This document shows, in pieces, positions 13,927-22,742 of a stretch of DNA of 64,000 nucleotides. The notes beneath the pieces were generated by a model that ran no database searches, was not told the origin of the DNA, and saw only the letters and a program-made list of their open reading frames with translations. The position numbers were made by a program, and so were the translations under genes. Source of the stretch: Caldinitratiruptor microaerophilus (GTDB taxonomy: Bacteria; Bacillota; Sulfobacillia; Symbiobacteriales; ZC4RG38); contig NZ_AP025628.1 in NCBI RefSeq assembly GCF_025999835.1, positions 124,001 through 188,000 of the forward strand. Reading direction: 5' to 3'. Each line of letters opens with the position of its first letter. Positions within the stretch are counted from its first letter, which is position 1.

Positions 13927-15093
13927 GTGAGGAACGGTAATCTCATACGGCACCAAGCGAAGGTTCTGTTGCTGGCGGTGACCCTCGTCACGTCGCTTTC
14001 CGCCTGTGGCGGCCAGAAGCCGGCAACCCCCGCCGGTACCCAGGATGGGCAGGCACAGCAGCAGGCTCCCACCGGGCAGCAAGCTCAGGCCAGCACCACG
14101 GCGCAGGCGCCCCAGCAGCCGGCGTCCCAGACCGCCAAGTTGGCGCCGCTCAGTCCGCCGGTGAAGATCTGGATCGCAGAGGACGGCTCACCCTCAGGTG
14201 CGGGGTTCTACATCGCGAAGGAGAAGGGGTACTTCGCTGAGTTTGGCATCGAGGCGGATATCCGGCCGTTCGAGTCGTCGAAGGACATGCTCCCGGCCAT
14301 CGCCTCGGACGAGGTGCAAGTCGCGGGTGGCATCCTGGGGGCCAACCTGTTCAACGCGGTGTCCCGGGGCCTGAACATCAAGATCATCGCAGACAAGGGT
14401 ACGAACAACCCCGGCAAATCGTACTACAGCATGGTGGTCCGCAAGGACCTGGCAGGCCAGATCAAGGACTACAAGGACCTCAAGGGCCATAAGATCGGCC
14501 TCTTCTCCGTGGGCACGCTCAACGAATACACGGTGGAGAAGGCCCTCCTGAAGGGTGGCCTCACCGTGAAGGACGTCGAGCTGGTCCCCCTGGGACCGCC
14601 GGACATCAGCGTGGCGCTGGCTCGCAAGTCCATCGACCTGGGCATGCACATCGAGCCCCTCATCACGCAGGGTGTGAAGCAAGGGATCTTCGAGCGGTGG
14701 AAAGACACCACAGACTTCCTGCCCGACGCACAGATCGCCGTGGTGCTGGCGAGCCCGAAGTTCGTGGCCAACGAGGCGCTGTCAAAGCGGTTCATGGTGG
14801 CTTACCTGCGGGCTCTGCGGGATTACAACGACGCATTCCTGAAGGGCAAGGGGAAGGACCAGATCATCGACATTCTGGCAAAGTACACCGATCTGAAGGA
14901 CAAGTCCCTCTGGAATGACGTGTACGTCACCGGGCTCAACCCCAACGGCCAGGTCAATGTGAAGAGCCTCGAAGACCAGCTCCAGTGGTACAAGGAGAAG
15001 GGCACGGTAACGGGCAACGTCGATCTGAATCACGTCGTCGACCTGTCGCTGGCGAAGTTCGCGGTCGAGTACCTTGGCGGCGAGTACAAGTAG
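13927..15093 (+). CDS. ABC transporter substrate-binding lipoprotein, NMT1/TauA type
   Basis: A 388-residue secreted lipoprotein. A short basic N-terminus and the hydrophobic VLLLAVTLVTSLSAC give a lipobox with Cys near residue 23, followed by a low-complexity Gln/Ala/Pro linker of about 50 residues. The binding domain starts KIWIAEDGSPSGAGFYIAKEKGYF, the hallmark of the nitrate/sulfonate/taurine/pyrimidine-precursor group. The GTG at 13927 is chosen because CAGGGAGGGG lies seven bases upstream and it places the signal peptide at the N-terminus. Permease and ATPase genes follow. The ligand is unknown; its position in the palindrome regulon suggests it delivers the substrate of the B12-dependent pathway. 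Confidence 0.85.
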   Translation: MRNGNLIRHQAKVLLLAVTLVTSLSACGGQKPATPAGTQDGQAQQQAPTGQQAQASTTAQAPQQPASQTAKLAPLSPPVKIWIAEDGSPSGAGFYIAKEKGYFAEFGIEADIRPFESSKDMLPAIASDEVQVAGGILGANLFNAVSRGLNIKIIADKGTNNPGKSYYSMVVRKDLAGQIKDYKDLKGHKIGLFSVGTLNEYTVEKALLKGGLTVKDVELVPLGPPDISVALARKSIDLGMHIEPLITQGVKQGIFERWKDTTDFLPDAQIAVVLASPKFVANEALSKRFMVAYLRALRDYNDAFLKGKGKDQIIDILAKYTDLKDKSLWNDVYVTGLNPNGQVNVKSLEDQLQWYKEKGTVTGNVDLNHVVDLSLAKFAVEYLGGEYK

Positions 15094-15103
15094 CGAGTCG
15101 GCT

Positions 15104-15138
15104 CGGCAGCCAGGTGCTGAACGGGCGCCTGGCTGCCG
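15104..15138 (+). repeat. Stem-loop between substrate-binding protein and permease genes
   Basis: Left arm CGGCAGCCAGGTGC (15104-15117) pairs with 15125-15138 over 14 bp with one G-U pair, leaving a 7-nt loop. It begins 11 bases after the binding-protein stop codon and has no T-tract. Such intercistronic stems commonly protect the upstream mRNA, giving more binding protein than permease. Confidence 0.7.
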
Positions 15139-15166
15139 GCCGGGGCCGGCAGAGGGAGGGTTCCCC

Positions 15167-16060
15167 TTGGCTTATCAGGAGGCGTCGGCTCGGACCAAAC
15201 GGAGGGCGGTGACTTCCCCCGCGCCCGGGCCAGCTCCTCAACCGGTTCACGGTGGGAGCACGAGGGCGCAGGGTCGATCGGGCCGGGAGTGGACGAGCAG
15301 GCAGAAGCAGCGCCGGCGGGAACGGATCATGTCTGTCCTCTCGCCGGTTGCCCTGCTGGTGCTCTGGGAGATGCTCGTGCGCTTGAAACTCCTGGACGCC
15401 CGCTTCTTCCCGCCGCCCTCCGGGATCGTTGGCACGTTCGTGGACCTCCTCGTCTCCGGGGAGCTCTTGCAGGCGCTGCTGATCAGTCTGTCGCGGATCT
15501 TCATCGGGTTCGTGGTCGGCGCCGTGCCCGGACTTCTCATCGGCCTCACGATGGGACTGTTCCCGCTGGTGCGGGCCGCGCTGGAGCCGATGGTCGCTGC
15601 CCTCTATCCCATTCCAAAGATCGCCTTGCTGCCCCTCATCATGATCCTTTTCGGCATCGGCGAGTGGTCCAAGTACATCACGATCGCGATCGGCGTCTTC
15701 TTTCTGGTGCTCATCAACACCGTGGCAGGCGTTGTCAACATCGACCGGATCTACCTGGATGTGGCCCGGAACTTCGGGGCCAGCCGCAAGGATTTCTACA
15801 CCACCATTGCGTTGCCCGGGGCCCTTCCCCTCATCTTCACCGGCATCAAGCTCGGGATGGGCATGGCGCTGCTCCTGATCGTGGCGGCGGAGATGATCGG
15901 TGCCAAGAGCGGAATCGGGTACATGATCTGGACCGGGTACGACACCTTCTACCTCGAGAAGATGTACGTCGGCCTCGTCATCATGTCGTTCCTGGGCTAC
16001 GTGTTTACCCTCGTGCTCGACGAGCTCGAGCGGTGGATCATCCCGTGGAAGCACTCGTGA
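15167..16060 (+). CDS. ABC transporter permease, TauC/SsuC type
   Basis: A 297-residue inner-membrane permease. After a polar, basic N-terminus of about 50 residues come six or so membrane helices starting at [38 protein letters not shown] is the cytoplasmic loop that docks the ATPase. The TTG at 15167 is preferred because AGAGGGAGGG lies six bases upstream. The frame is open further back, but that would run through the stem-loop at 15104-15138. Its stop overlaps a possible start of the ATPase gene by one base. Confidence 0.85.
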   Translation: MAYQEASARTKRRAVTSPAPGPAPQPVHGGSTRAQGRSGREWTSRQKQRRRERIMSVLSPVALLVLWEMLVRLKLLDARFFPPPSGIVGTFVDLLVSGELLQALLISLSRIFIGFVVGAVPGLLIGLTMGLFPLVRAALEPMVAALYPIPKIALLPLIMILFGIGEWSKYITIAIGVFFLVLINTVAGVVNIDRIYLDVARNFGASRKDFYTTIALPGALPLIFTGIKLGMGMALLLIVAAEMIGAKSGIGYMIWTGYDTFYLEKMYVGLVIMSFLGYVFTLVLDELERWIIPWKHS

Positions 16061-16077
16061 TGGGGAGGGAAAGGCGC

Positions 16078-16890
16078 GTGGAACGTCCGGTGAAGATCTC
16101 GGTCCGGAACCTCACCAAAGTGTTCCAGTCCCGGGGACGGCGTGTGACCGCGATCGACGACGTCAGCTTCACAGTGCCCGACGGCACGTTCCTGGCGATC
16201 GTTGGCCCCAGCGGGTGCGGGAAGACGACCCTGCTGCGGATCCTGGCCGGGCTGGAGGAGCCTACCTCCGGCGTGCTGGAGGTGCGCCAGACCGACCGCG
16301 GCCGGCCGGTGAACTCGATGGTGTTCCAGGAGCAGTCAATCCTCCCGTGGATGACGGTCCGGGACAACGTCGCATACGGCCTCCGGCTGCGCGGGGTGGA
16401 CCGGCACGAGCGCTGTAAGGTGGCCGACCACTACATCCAGATGGTCGGCCTCACGCGGTTCGCCGATGCATACCCCCACCAACTCAGCGGCGGCATGAAG
16501 CAACGGGTCTCCATCGCCCGGGCGTTCGCCAACGACCCCGAGATTCTCCTGATGGACGAGCCGTTTGCGGCTCTGGACGAGCAGAACAAGATCCTCCTGC
16601 AGCAGGAACTCCTACGCATCTGGGAGGGAACGCGGAAGACCGTGTGCTACATCACCCATTCCATCGATGAGGCCCTCAACCTCAGCGACCGCGTGATGAT
16701 CATGACGGCCCACCCCGGCCGGGTGAAGGCGATCATCGACGTGGACCTCCCCCGGCCCCGTGACATCACGAAGATCCGGAGCCACCCACGGTTCGGCGAG
16801 CTGTTCGAGCAGATCTGGCTGTCGCTCCGGGACGAGGTCCTTAAGGCGAAGGCGGAGGAAGGCCTGGTGATGGCCGGCGCCGGAAACTGA
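16078..16890 (+). CDS. ABC transporter ATPase, TauB/SsuB type
   Basis: A 270-residue ATPase that powers the importer. Walker [12 protein letters not shown]-loop [11 protein letters not shown], signature [14 protein letters not shown] and Walker [14 protein letters not shown] are all intact, as is the switch His in [30 protein letters not shown] is typical of the nitrate/taurine group. The GTG at 16078 ([12 protein letters not shown]) has GGGGAGGGAAAG just upstream; an ATG at 16060 overlaps the permease stop but has no ribosome site of its own. Confidence 0.88.
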   Translation: MERPVKISVRNLTKVFQSRGRRVTAIDDVSFTVPDGTFLAIVGPSGCGKTTLLRILAGLEEPTSGVLEVRQTDRGRPVNSMVFQEQSILPWMTVRDNVAYGLRLRGVDRHERCKVADHYIQMVGLTRFADAYPHQLSGGMKQRVSIARAFANDPEILLMDEPFAALDEQNKILLQQELLRIWEGTRKTVCYITHSIDEALNLSDRVMIMTAHPGRVKAIIDVDLPRPRDITKIRSHPRFGELFEQIWLSLRDEVLKAKAEEGLVMAGAGN

Positions 16891-16937
16891 CGAGGATTAC
16901 CCGGTTCGGCCACCGGGCTCGGCTGCCTGCAGCTAGC

Positions 16938-16956
16938 CGCTCATCGAAGACGAGCA
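16938..16956. promoter_or_regulatory. Regulon palindrome, site 6
   Basis: CGCTCAT-CGAAG-ACGAGCA: the left arm is perfect and the right arm has two changes. It lies 24 bases before the TTG start of the second 2-oxoacid oxidoreductase, tying that enzyme to the same regulon. The weaker match may mean weaker control. Confidence 0.65.
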
Positions 16957-16980
16957 CATGCGGCCGTGGAGGGACGGAGC

Positions 16981-18711
16981 TTGGACTTCACCTGGAAGAT
17001 CGGTGGGGCGCAGGGAGAGGGCATCGACAGCGCGGGCGAGACCTTCGCCCTGACGCTCAGCCGCATGGGGTACCACGTCTTCGCACACCGGCATTACCAG
17101 TCGCTCATCAAGGGCGGGCACACGAACTACAAGGTGCGGGTGGCTGACCAGCCGGTTCGCCATCACGGCGACCGCCTGGACCTGCTGGTGGCGTTGGATG
17201 GCCCGAGCATCACCCACAACTTGGCGGAACTCCGCCCGGGTGGGGCCGTCCTGTGCGAGCCGGCCCACGCTGCACTCGCCTCCGCCCGGCCGGACGTCAC
17301 CTGCTGGCCCATCTCGTTCGGTTCGGTGGCGTCGGACCTCGGGAGCGCAATCCTGAAGAACGCGGTGGCCCTCGGTGCGAGCGCTGCCGTGCTGGGGCTG
17401 AGCCCCTCGTCGTTCACGGGGGTGTTCCGTGGGCAGTTCGCGGACAAGGGCGAGGGTGTGATCACCTCCAACCTCGAGGCGTTTCAGCGTGGCCACGCGT
17501 ACGCCAGCGAGCAGGGGTGGCGTCTCGTCCCGGGCCTGCCGGCCTTGCCGGAGCTCCCCCGCCGCCACCTCTTCATGAGCGGTAACGACGCGCTGGCCCT
17601 CGGGGCACTGGCGGCCGGCTGCCGGTTCCTGGCAGCCTACCCGATCACCCCGGCGACCGATATCATGTACCGGCTCATCCGGTACTTTGAGCGGTTTGGT
17701 GGCGCCGTGGTGCAGGCGGAGGACGAACTCGCTGCCATCAACATGGCCATCGGGGCGGCGTTTGCCGGGGTACGCGCCATGACCAGCACGTCCGGCCCCG
17801 GGTTCTCTCTCATGATGGAGGCCCTCGGCCTGGCGGGTATCGCTGAGATTCCCGTCGTGATCGTCGACGTGCAGCGGGGCGGCCCCAGTACCGGCCTGCC
17901 GACGAAGACCGAACAGGGCGATCTCAACGAGATGCTCTACGGATCGCACGGGGATATCCCCCGGATCGTGATCGCCCCCGCCACGGTGGAGGACTGCTTC
18001 GCGTACGCGGCAGAGGCATTCAACTTGGCGGAGCGATACCAGACCCCGGTCATCGTCGCCTCGGACATGTACCTGGGACAGTCGCGGGCCACGGTGGATC
18101 CCCTGAGCTTTCAGGTTGCCGCCGTGGACCGCGGGTGGCTGGTCTCGAACGAGGAGTTGGCGGCGGTGGGTACCCGGGAGTACCCCCGCTACCAGGTTAC
18201 CGCGACGGGCATCTCGCCGCGCACGATCCCCGGCCAGCCCGGCGGCCGGTACGTAGCTCTGGGCAACGAGCATGACGACCGCGGCTACGAGATCGAGGAC
18301 CCCCCGACACGCATCGCCCAGGTGCAGAAGCGGGCGAGGAAACTCGACGGGTTCCGCTCGGACGTGGTGAAGAACCGCTACGTCGGGCCGCAGGATCCCG
18401 ACGTGCTCCTGGTCGGGTGGGGATCCACCTACGGGCCTATCCGGGAGGCCCGGGAGGCCCTGCAGGCGTTCGGCGTGCGGGCGGGCCACCTGCACCTCGG
18501 GCTCCTGTCTCCCTTCCCCGCCGGTGAGGTCTGCCCACGCATCGCCATGGCCCGGCGCGTCGTGGTGGTGGAGCAGGCCATCACCGGGCAGCTGGCCGGT
18601 CTCCTCAAGCGGCACTGCGAGGCCCACGACCGCATCACCTCGTGTCTTCGGTACGACGGCGTCCCCCTTTTGCTGGAAGATATCGTGCGGGCAGTGAGAG
18701 AGGTGGCGTAG
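16981..18711 (+). CDS. korA: 2-oxoacid:acceptor oxidoreductase, fused gamma-alpha subunit (second system)
   Basis: A 576-residue fusion of the gamma domain (about 1-190, with KIGGAQGEGIDSAGE and LIKGGHTNYKVRV) and the alpha domain (about 195-576, with AAYPITPATDI, STSGPGFSLM and VQRGGPSTGLPT). This is the two-subunit KorAB form, unlike the four-subunit system at 1212-4145, and it encodes no ferredoxin subunit. TTG at 16981 follows GGAGGGACGGAG with good spacing and matches the N-terminus of the third system at 29572; a GTG at 16966 is an alternative. The beta subunit follows at two bases. The preceding palindrome places it in the B12-mutase regulon. Substrate not readable. Confidence 0.88.
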   Translation: MDFTWKIGGAQGEGIDSAGETFALTLSRMGYHVFAHRHYQSLIKGGHTNYKVRVADQPVRHHGDRLDLLVALDGPSITHNLAELRPGGAVLCEPAHAALASARPDVTCWPISFGSVASDLGSAILKNAVALGASAAVLGLSPSSFTGVFRGQFADKGEGVITSNLEAFQRGHAYASEQGWRLVPGLPALPELPRRHLFMSGNDALALGALAAGCRFLAAYPITPATDIMYRLIRYFERFGGAVVQAEDELAAINMAIGAAFAGVRAMTSTSGPGFSLMMEALGLAGIAEIPVVIVDVQRGGPSTGLPTKTEQGDLNEMLYGSHGDIPRIVIAPATVEDCFAYAAEAFNLAERYQTPVIVASDMYLGQSRATVDPLSFQVAAVDRGWLVSNEELAAVGTREYPRYQVTATGISPRTIPGQPGGRYVALGNEHDDRGYEIEDPPTRIAQVQKRARKLDGFRSDVVKNRYVGPQDPDVLLVGWGSTYGPIREAREALQAFGVRAGHLHLGLLSPFPAGEVCPRIAMARRVVVVEQAITGQLAGLLKRHCEAHDRITSCLRYDGVPLLLEDIVRAVREVA

Positions 18712-18713
18712 CG

Positions 18714-19580
18714 GTGGCGGTGGTCCTCGAGGAATTCAAGACCTCTGTCAAGCCCACCTGGTGTCCGGGCTGCGGCGACTTCGGCGTCATGAACGCCCTG
18801 GGGCGGGCCGTGGCTAGCCTCGGCATCCCGGGGCACGAAGTGGTGGTGGTCTCGGGCATCGGCTGCTCAGGAAAGATCTCGCAGCACTTCGGGGCGTACG
18901 GGATCCATACCCTGCATGGCCGGGTGCTACCGACCGCGACGGCGGTGAAGGTGGCGAACCGGTCCCTCACCGTGATCGCGGCCGGTGGCGACGGCGACGG
19001 GTACGGCATCGGCGTCGGGCATCTCGTGCACGCGGCCCGCCGCAACGTCGACATCACCTACGTGGTGATGGACAACCACATCTACGGCCTGACCACCGGG
19101 CAGACGTCTCCCACTTCCGACCCCGGTATGGCGACCAAGACACACCCCCGTGGTGCCTTCGAGGAGCCCGTGCACCCGCTGGCCTTGGCGATCGTATCGG
19201 GCGCCACGTTCGTGGCGCAGGGGTTCTCCGGTGACGTGAACGGGCTTGCCCGGATTCTGGCGGAGGCGATCCGGCATCCTGGCTTCGCGCTGGTCAACGT
19301 GTTCAGCCCCTGCGTGACGTTCAACAAGGTCAACACCTATGCCTGGTATCGCGAGTCGCTCACCTCGGTTGACGGGGACCCCGACTACGACCCGAGCGAC
19401 CGCATGGCGGCCCTGAGCCGGATCGAGGCTACGCGCGGCTTGGTAACGGGTATCCTGTACCGAAGTCGGCGGCCGACCTTTGAGTCCCAGTTGCCCGGGC
19501 TCGGGGAGAAGCCGCTCGCGGTGTTGCCGGCGGGCCTCTCCGGAGAGGATCTGGAGGACCTTCTTGCCGAGTTCGAGTGA
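18714..19580 (+). CDS. korB: 2-oxoacid:acceptor oxidoreductase, beta subunit (second system)
   Basis: A 288-residue TPP-binding beta subunit. TWCPGCGDFGVM, SGIGCSGK and VFSPCVTFNKVNTY carry the cluster Cys residues; AAGGDGDGYGIG is the TPP/Mg motif; DNHIYGLTTGQTSPTS is the conserved active-site loop. The GTG at 18714 has GAGAGAGGTGG upstream. It is co-transcribed with the fused gamma-alpha gene and followed six bases later by a DMT-type permease, so the permease probably moves a substrate or product of the pathway. Confidence 0.9.
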   Translation: MAVVLEEFKTSVKPTWCPGCGDFGVMNALGRAVASLGIPGHEVVVVSGIGCSGKISQHFGAYGIHTLHGRVLPTATAVKVANRSLTVIAAGGDGDGYGIGVGHLVHAARRNVDITYVVMDNHIYGLTTGQTSPTSDPGMATKTHPRGAFEEPVHPLALAIVSGATFVAQGFSGDVNGLARILAEAIRHPGFALVNVFSPCVTFNKVNTYAWYRESLTSVDGDPDYDPSDRMAALSRIEATRGLVTGILYRSRRPTFESQLPGLGEKPLAVLPAGLSGEDLEDLLAEFE

Positions 19581-19586
19581 TGCGGG

Positions 19587-20498
19587 ATGGGTATCCTGTT
19601 CGCCCTGCTGACGGCGCTCTGCTGGGGCCTGTACAACCTCTTCGTGCGGCGGGGCCGGGACGGCATCGACCCCGGAGCCGGCTACCTCCTGACCCTCCTC
19701 CTCAACGCAGGCGCCAACGCCGCGTTCACCCTGCTGCCCCTGCCCGGGTCCGGGGCACCGGGTTTCGGGCCAGTCCCCGTCGTTCTCTTTGTCTTGGCGG
19801 GCCTGACCACGACTCTCCTCGGCCGGTGGCTGTACTTCGAGAGCGTGTTCACCCTCGGCCCGTCCCGTGCCAGCGCCTGGAAAAACGCTTCGCCCGTATA
19901 CACGCTGTTCATCGCGTGGCTACTCCTGGCGGAGCGGCCCACACCGTTCACAGTGCTCGGGGTCCTGGCCACGCTGGCGGGGATGTACCTCCTGGCGCGC
20001 GAGCAGGCGGAAAGCGAACGGCGCGGCACCCTGGTGGGGGCGGCCGGCGCCGCGGCCGGGCACAGGGGTAACGTGGTGGGTCTCCTCCTGGGGGTCGGGA
20101 GCGGGGTGGCGTTCGCCTCAGGCATCATGCTTCGGAAGGCGGGCCTGAACGTCTGGCCGGATGCCGCCATGGGGGCAGCGATCGGTGCAGCCGCGGCGCT
20201 TGTTGGCTGGCTACCGGTGTCGGTGCGGAGGGGCGAGGTCGGAGCCCTCCTGCGGGCCTCGGGTCCAGGGCTCCGCTACTTCTTCCTGGCCGGAGTGTTC
20301 AGCAGCCTGGCACAGCTGTTCGTTTTCCTGTCCCTCCGCCTCACCCCCTCCACCGTGACCCATGTCGTGACCTCCCTGGAGCCGGTCTTCACGATGATGC
20401 TCAGCCCACTGGTGCTCGGGGGCCGTGAGCGCCTGAACCTGGCGCTCGTCCGGGCGGTGGCCCTCATTACCGTGGGTGCCGCGCTGGTATCACTGTAG
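19587..20498 (+). CDS. EamA/DMT-superfamily permease
   Basis: A 303-residue membrane protein with about ten hydrophobic helices in two homologous halves of five, as in EamA (RhaT/YdcZ-like) transporters. The first half runs from ILFALLTALCWGLYNLFVR to LATLAGMYLLA, and the second from GNVVGLLLGVGSGVAFASG to VALITVGAALVSL. The loop between them, about residues 138-155, is rich in charged residues and Ala/Gly. It starts six bases after the oxidoreductase beta gene. Members usually export amino acids or metabolites, so export of a pathway end product is likely but not proven. Confidence 0.8.
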   Translation: MGILFALLTALCWGLYNLFVRRGRDGIDPGAGYLLTLLLNAGANAAFTLLPLPGSGAPGFGPVPVVLFVLAGLTTTLLGRWLYFESVFTLGPSRASAWKNASPVYTLFIAWLLLAERPTPFTVLGVLATLAGMYLLAREQAESERRGTLVGAAGAAAGHRGNVVGLLLGVGSGVAFASGIMLRKAGLNVWPDAAMGAAIGAAAALVGWLPVSVRRGEVGALLRASGPGLRYFFLAGVFSSLAQLFVFLSLRLTPSTVTHVVTSLEPVFTMMLSPLVLGGRERLNLALVRAVALITVGAALVSL

Positions 20499-20593
20499 GG
20501 CTGACTATACGCCCGCGCGCGGTCTGTGCTCCGGCCCACCCCCACCCTTGGCCGACCGCCGGCAGAGGTGATACCGTGCCCGTCGAAAATACC

Positions 20594-20630
20594 GGGACGG
20601 GTGTCCCTGTTAACGGGACATGAAGGGACA
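20594..20630. promoter_or_regulatory. Overlapping GGGAC repeats before the dehydrogenase operon
   Basis: TGTCCC-TGTTAAC-GGGACA (20602-20620) is an inverted repeat with 6-bp arms and an inner GTTAAC. It overlaps GGGAC-GGGT-GTCCC (20594-20607), and a further GGGACA follows at 20625-20630. It lies 27-63 bases before the E1 alpha start. Short dyads like this are typical IclR-family operators, and an IclR gene ends this gene group at 25603-26379. Confidence 0.55.
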
Positions 20631-20656
20631 TACCGCCCGGCGAGGAGGAACATCCG

Positions 20657-21748
20657 ATGGGTTCTGCGCCTACTGTGACAGGAGAGTGTGTCCAGGCCCC
20701 GCTGCAGTGTCTCACCCCGGCAGGCGAGCTGGCAGCGCCCCTGCCGCCCGGGCTGGATGCCAACCGGCTCGTCGAGATCTACCGCTGGATGGTCCGACTG
20801 CGCGCCTTCGACAGCCGGGCGCTTCGGCTCCAGCGCCAGGGGCGGCTTGGCACCTACGCCCCTTACAGCGGGCAGGAGGCCTGCCAGGTGTGCAGCGTCC
20901 TCCCCCTCCAGCGCACGGACTGGATCTGCCCCACCTACCGGGACCACGGTGCCATGATGGTCCACGGCGTGCCCATGGCCAACATCCTTCGCTACTGGCG
21001 GGGGGACGAGTGGGGGTCCCACCTGCCCGGTGTGTACACCTTGCCCATCTCCATCCCCATCGCGACCCAGTGCCTGCACGCGGTCGGGCTGGCATGGGCG
21101 GCCAGGTTGCGCGGGACGGGGCAGGTGGCCGTCGCGTACTTTGGCGACGGTGCCACCTCCCAGGGTGACTTCCACGAGGCCATGAACTTTGCCGGCGTGT
21201 TCAGGTTGCCTGTGATCTTCTTCTGCCAGAACAACCTCTACGCCATCAGCGTTCCCCTGGCCCGGCAGACGGCTGCCCCCATCGTGACCAAGGCGGCCGG
21301 CTACGGCGTGGCCGCGTTGCGGGTGGACGGCAACGACCCTATCGCGGTGTGGGCCGCCGTGTCCCAGGCAGCGGCCCGAGCACGTGCCGGTGAGGGCGCC
21401 ACGCTGATCGAGGCCCTGACCTACCGCTACGGGCCCCACACCACGGCAGACGATCCGACCCGCTACCGCAGTGAGGACGAAGTCCGCCAGTGGCAAGAGC
21501 GGGATCCCATTACCCGACTCCACCGGTACCTGGTGCACCAGGGCCTGTGGGACGCGGCTTCCGAGGAGGCGCTGCAGGAGCAGGTCAAGGCGGAAGTGGC
21601 CGCTGCCGTCGCCGAAGCCGAATCCTTGCACCCCGCGCCGACGGACATCTTTGACTACGTGTACGGGGAGGCGCCGTGGTACATCCGGGAGCAGCGCCGG
21701 GAAGTTCTGGCGGAGGCCCGCGTCGGGGAGGGAGGCGGGCATGGCTAA
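20657..21748 (+). CDS. pdhA: 2-oxoacid dehydrogenase E1 alpha (pyruvate/branched-chain type)
   Basis: A 363-residue TPP-dependent E1 alpha chain of a 2-oxoacid dehydrogenase complex. YFGDGATSQGDFHEAMNFAG is the TPP/Mg motif, CQNNLYAISVP follows, and YRYGPHTTADDPTRYRS contains the regulated loop. The start follows GAGGAGG by eight bases. The E1 beta start lies eight bases inside its 3' end. The order E1a-E1b-E2-E3 is the Bacillus-type pdh layout, but branched-chain or acetoin dehydrogenases share it and cannot be excluded. Confidence 0.88.
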   Translation: MGSAPTVTGECVQAPLQCLTPAGELAAPLPPGLDANRLVEIYRWMVRLRAFDSRALRLQRQGRLGTYAPYSGQEACQVCSVLPLQRTDWICPTYRDHGAMMVHGVPMANILRYWRGDEWGSHLPGVYTLPISIPIATQCLHAVGLAWAARLRGTGQVAVAYFGDGATSQGDFHEAMNFAGVFRLPVIFFCQNNLYAISVPLARQTAAPIVTKAAGYGVAALRVDGNDPIAVWAAVSQAAARARAGEGATLIEALTYRYGPHTTADDPTRYRSEDEVRQWQERDPITRLHRYLVHQGLWDAASEEALQEQVKAEVAAAVAEAESLHPAPTDIFDYVYGEAPWYIREQRREVLAEARVGEGGGHG

Positions 21749-22721
21749 GCTCACCCTGGTGGAGGCCGTTCGGGACGGCTTAGCCGCGGAGATGCGCCAG
21801 GACCCACGGGTGATCGTGCTGGGGGAGGACGTGGGCGTCAACGGCGGCGTCTTCCGGGCCACCGACGGCCTTCTCGCCGAGTTCGGGCCCGACCGGGTCA
21901 TCGACACGCCCTTGGCGGAGTCCGGCATCATCGGGACGGCGATCGGGCTGGCCATCGGTGGGATGCGCCCGGTGGCAGAGATCCAGTTCATGGACTTCAT
22001 CGCGCCGGGGCACGACCAGCTCGTCAGCCACGCGGCGCGCATGCGCAACCGAACCCGGGGCGCCCTCACCGTCCCCCTTGTCATCCGGACGCCGTCGGGG
22101 GGCGGCATCCGACCGCCCGAGCACCACTCCGACAGCACCGAAGCGGTGTACTGCCACTATCCGGGGATCAAGGTGGTGATCCCGTCCAACCCGTACGACG
22201 CCAAGGGGCTTCTCATCGCCGCCATCCGGGACGACGACCCGGTCCTGTTCATGGAACCGAAGCGCATTTACCGCGCCCAGCGGCAAGAGGTCCCGGCGGA
22301 GGCGTATACCGTGCCCCTCGGCAAGGCGAGGGTGGCGCGGGAGGGGAACGACTGCACCCTCGTTTCCTGGGGAGCGATGGTGGACGTGTGCCTCGAGGCG
22401 GCCGAACAGGCGGAGCGGGAGCACCGGTGGCAGGCGGAGGTGCTGGACCTGCGCACCCTGAACCCCATGGACATCGACGCCGTGATCGCCTCGGCGGAAA
22501 AGACCGGGCGCGTCGCGGTGGTGCACGAGGCCCCTCGCCAGTGCGGGCTCGGCGCCGAGATCGCGGCGCTCATCCAAGAGCGGGTCTTCCTGTACCTGCA
22601 GGCGCCGGTGGTGCGGGTGACGGGGTATGACGTACCCTTTCCCCTCGCCTCCCTGGAGGACGTCTACCTCCCCAACGTGCGCCGGGTGATGGCCGGTATC
22701 CAGAAAGTCATGCAGTTCTAA
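21741..22721 (+). CDS. pdhB: 2-oxoacid dehydrogenase E1 beta
   Basis: A 326-residue E1 beta chain. GEDVGVNGGVFRATDGL and DTPLAESGIIGTAIGLAIGG bind TPP, and HHSDSTEAVYCHYPGIKVV is highly characteristic. LDLRTLNPMDIDAVIASAEKTGR and EAPRQCGLGAEIAA mark the C-terminal transketolase-like domain. ATG at 21741 follows GGGAGGGAGG and overlaps the E1 alpha stop by eight bases, indicating coupled translation of the two chains of the heterotetramer. Confidence 0.9.
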   Translation: MAKLTLVEAVRDGLAAEMRQDPRVIVLGEDVGVNGGVFRATDGLLAEFGPDRVIDTPLAESGIIGTAIGLAIGGMRPVAEIQFMDFIAPGHDQLVSHAARMRNRTRGALTVPLVIRTPSGGGIRPPEHHSDSTEAVYCHYPGIKVVIPSNPYDAKGLLIAAIRDDDPVLFMEPKRIYRAQRQEVPAEAYTVPLGKARVAREGNDCTLVSWGAMVDVCLEAAEQAEREHRWQAEVLDLRTLNPMDIDAVIASAEKTGRVAVVHEAPRQCGLGAEIAALIQERVFLYLQAPVVRVTGYDVPFPLASLEDVYLPNVRRVMAGIQKVMQF

Positions 22722-22742
22722 CGGAGCCAGGTGAGACAGGAC

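Noticed and set aside
20276-22138. A 620-residue minus-strand frame
   Set aside because: Antisense to the permease and E1 genes; no recognisable domain.
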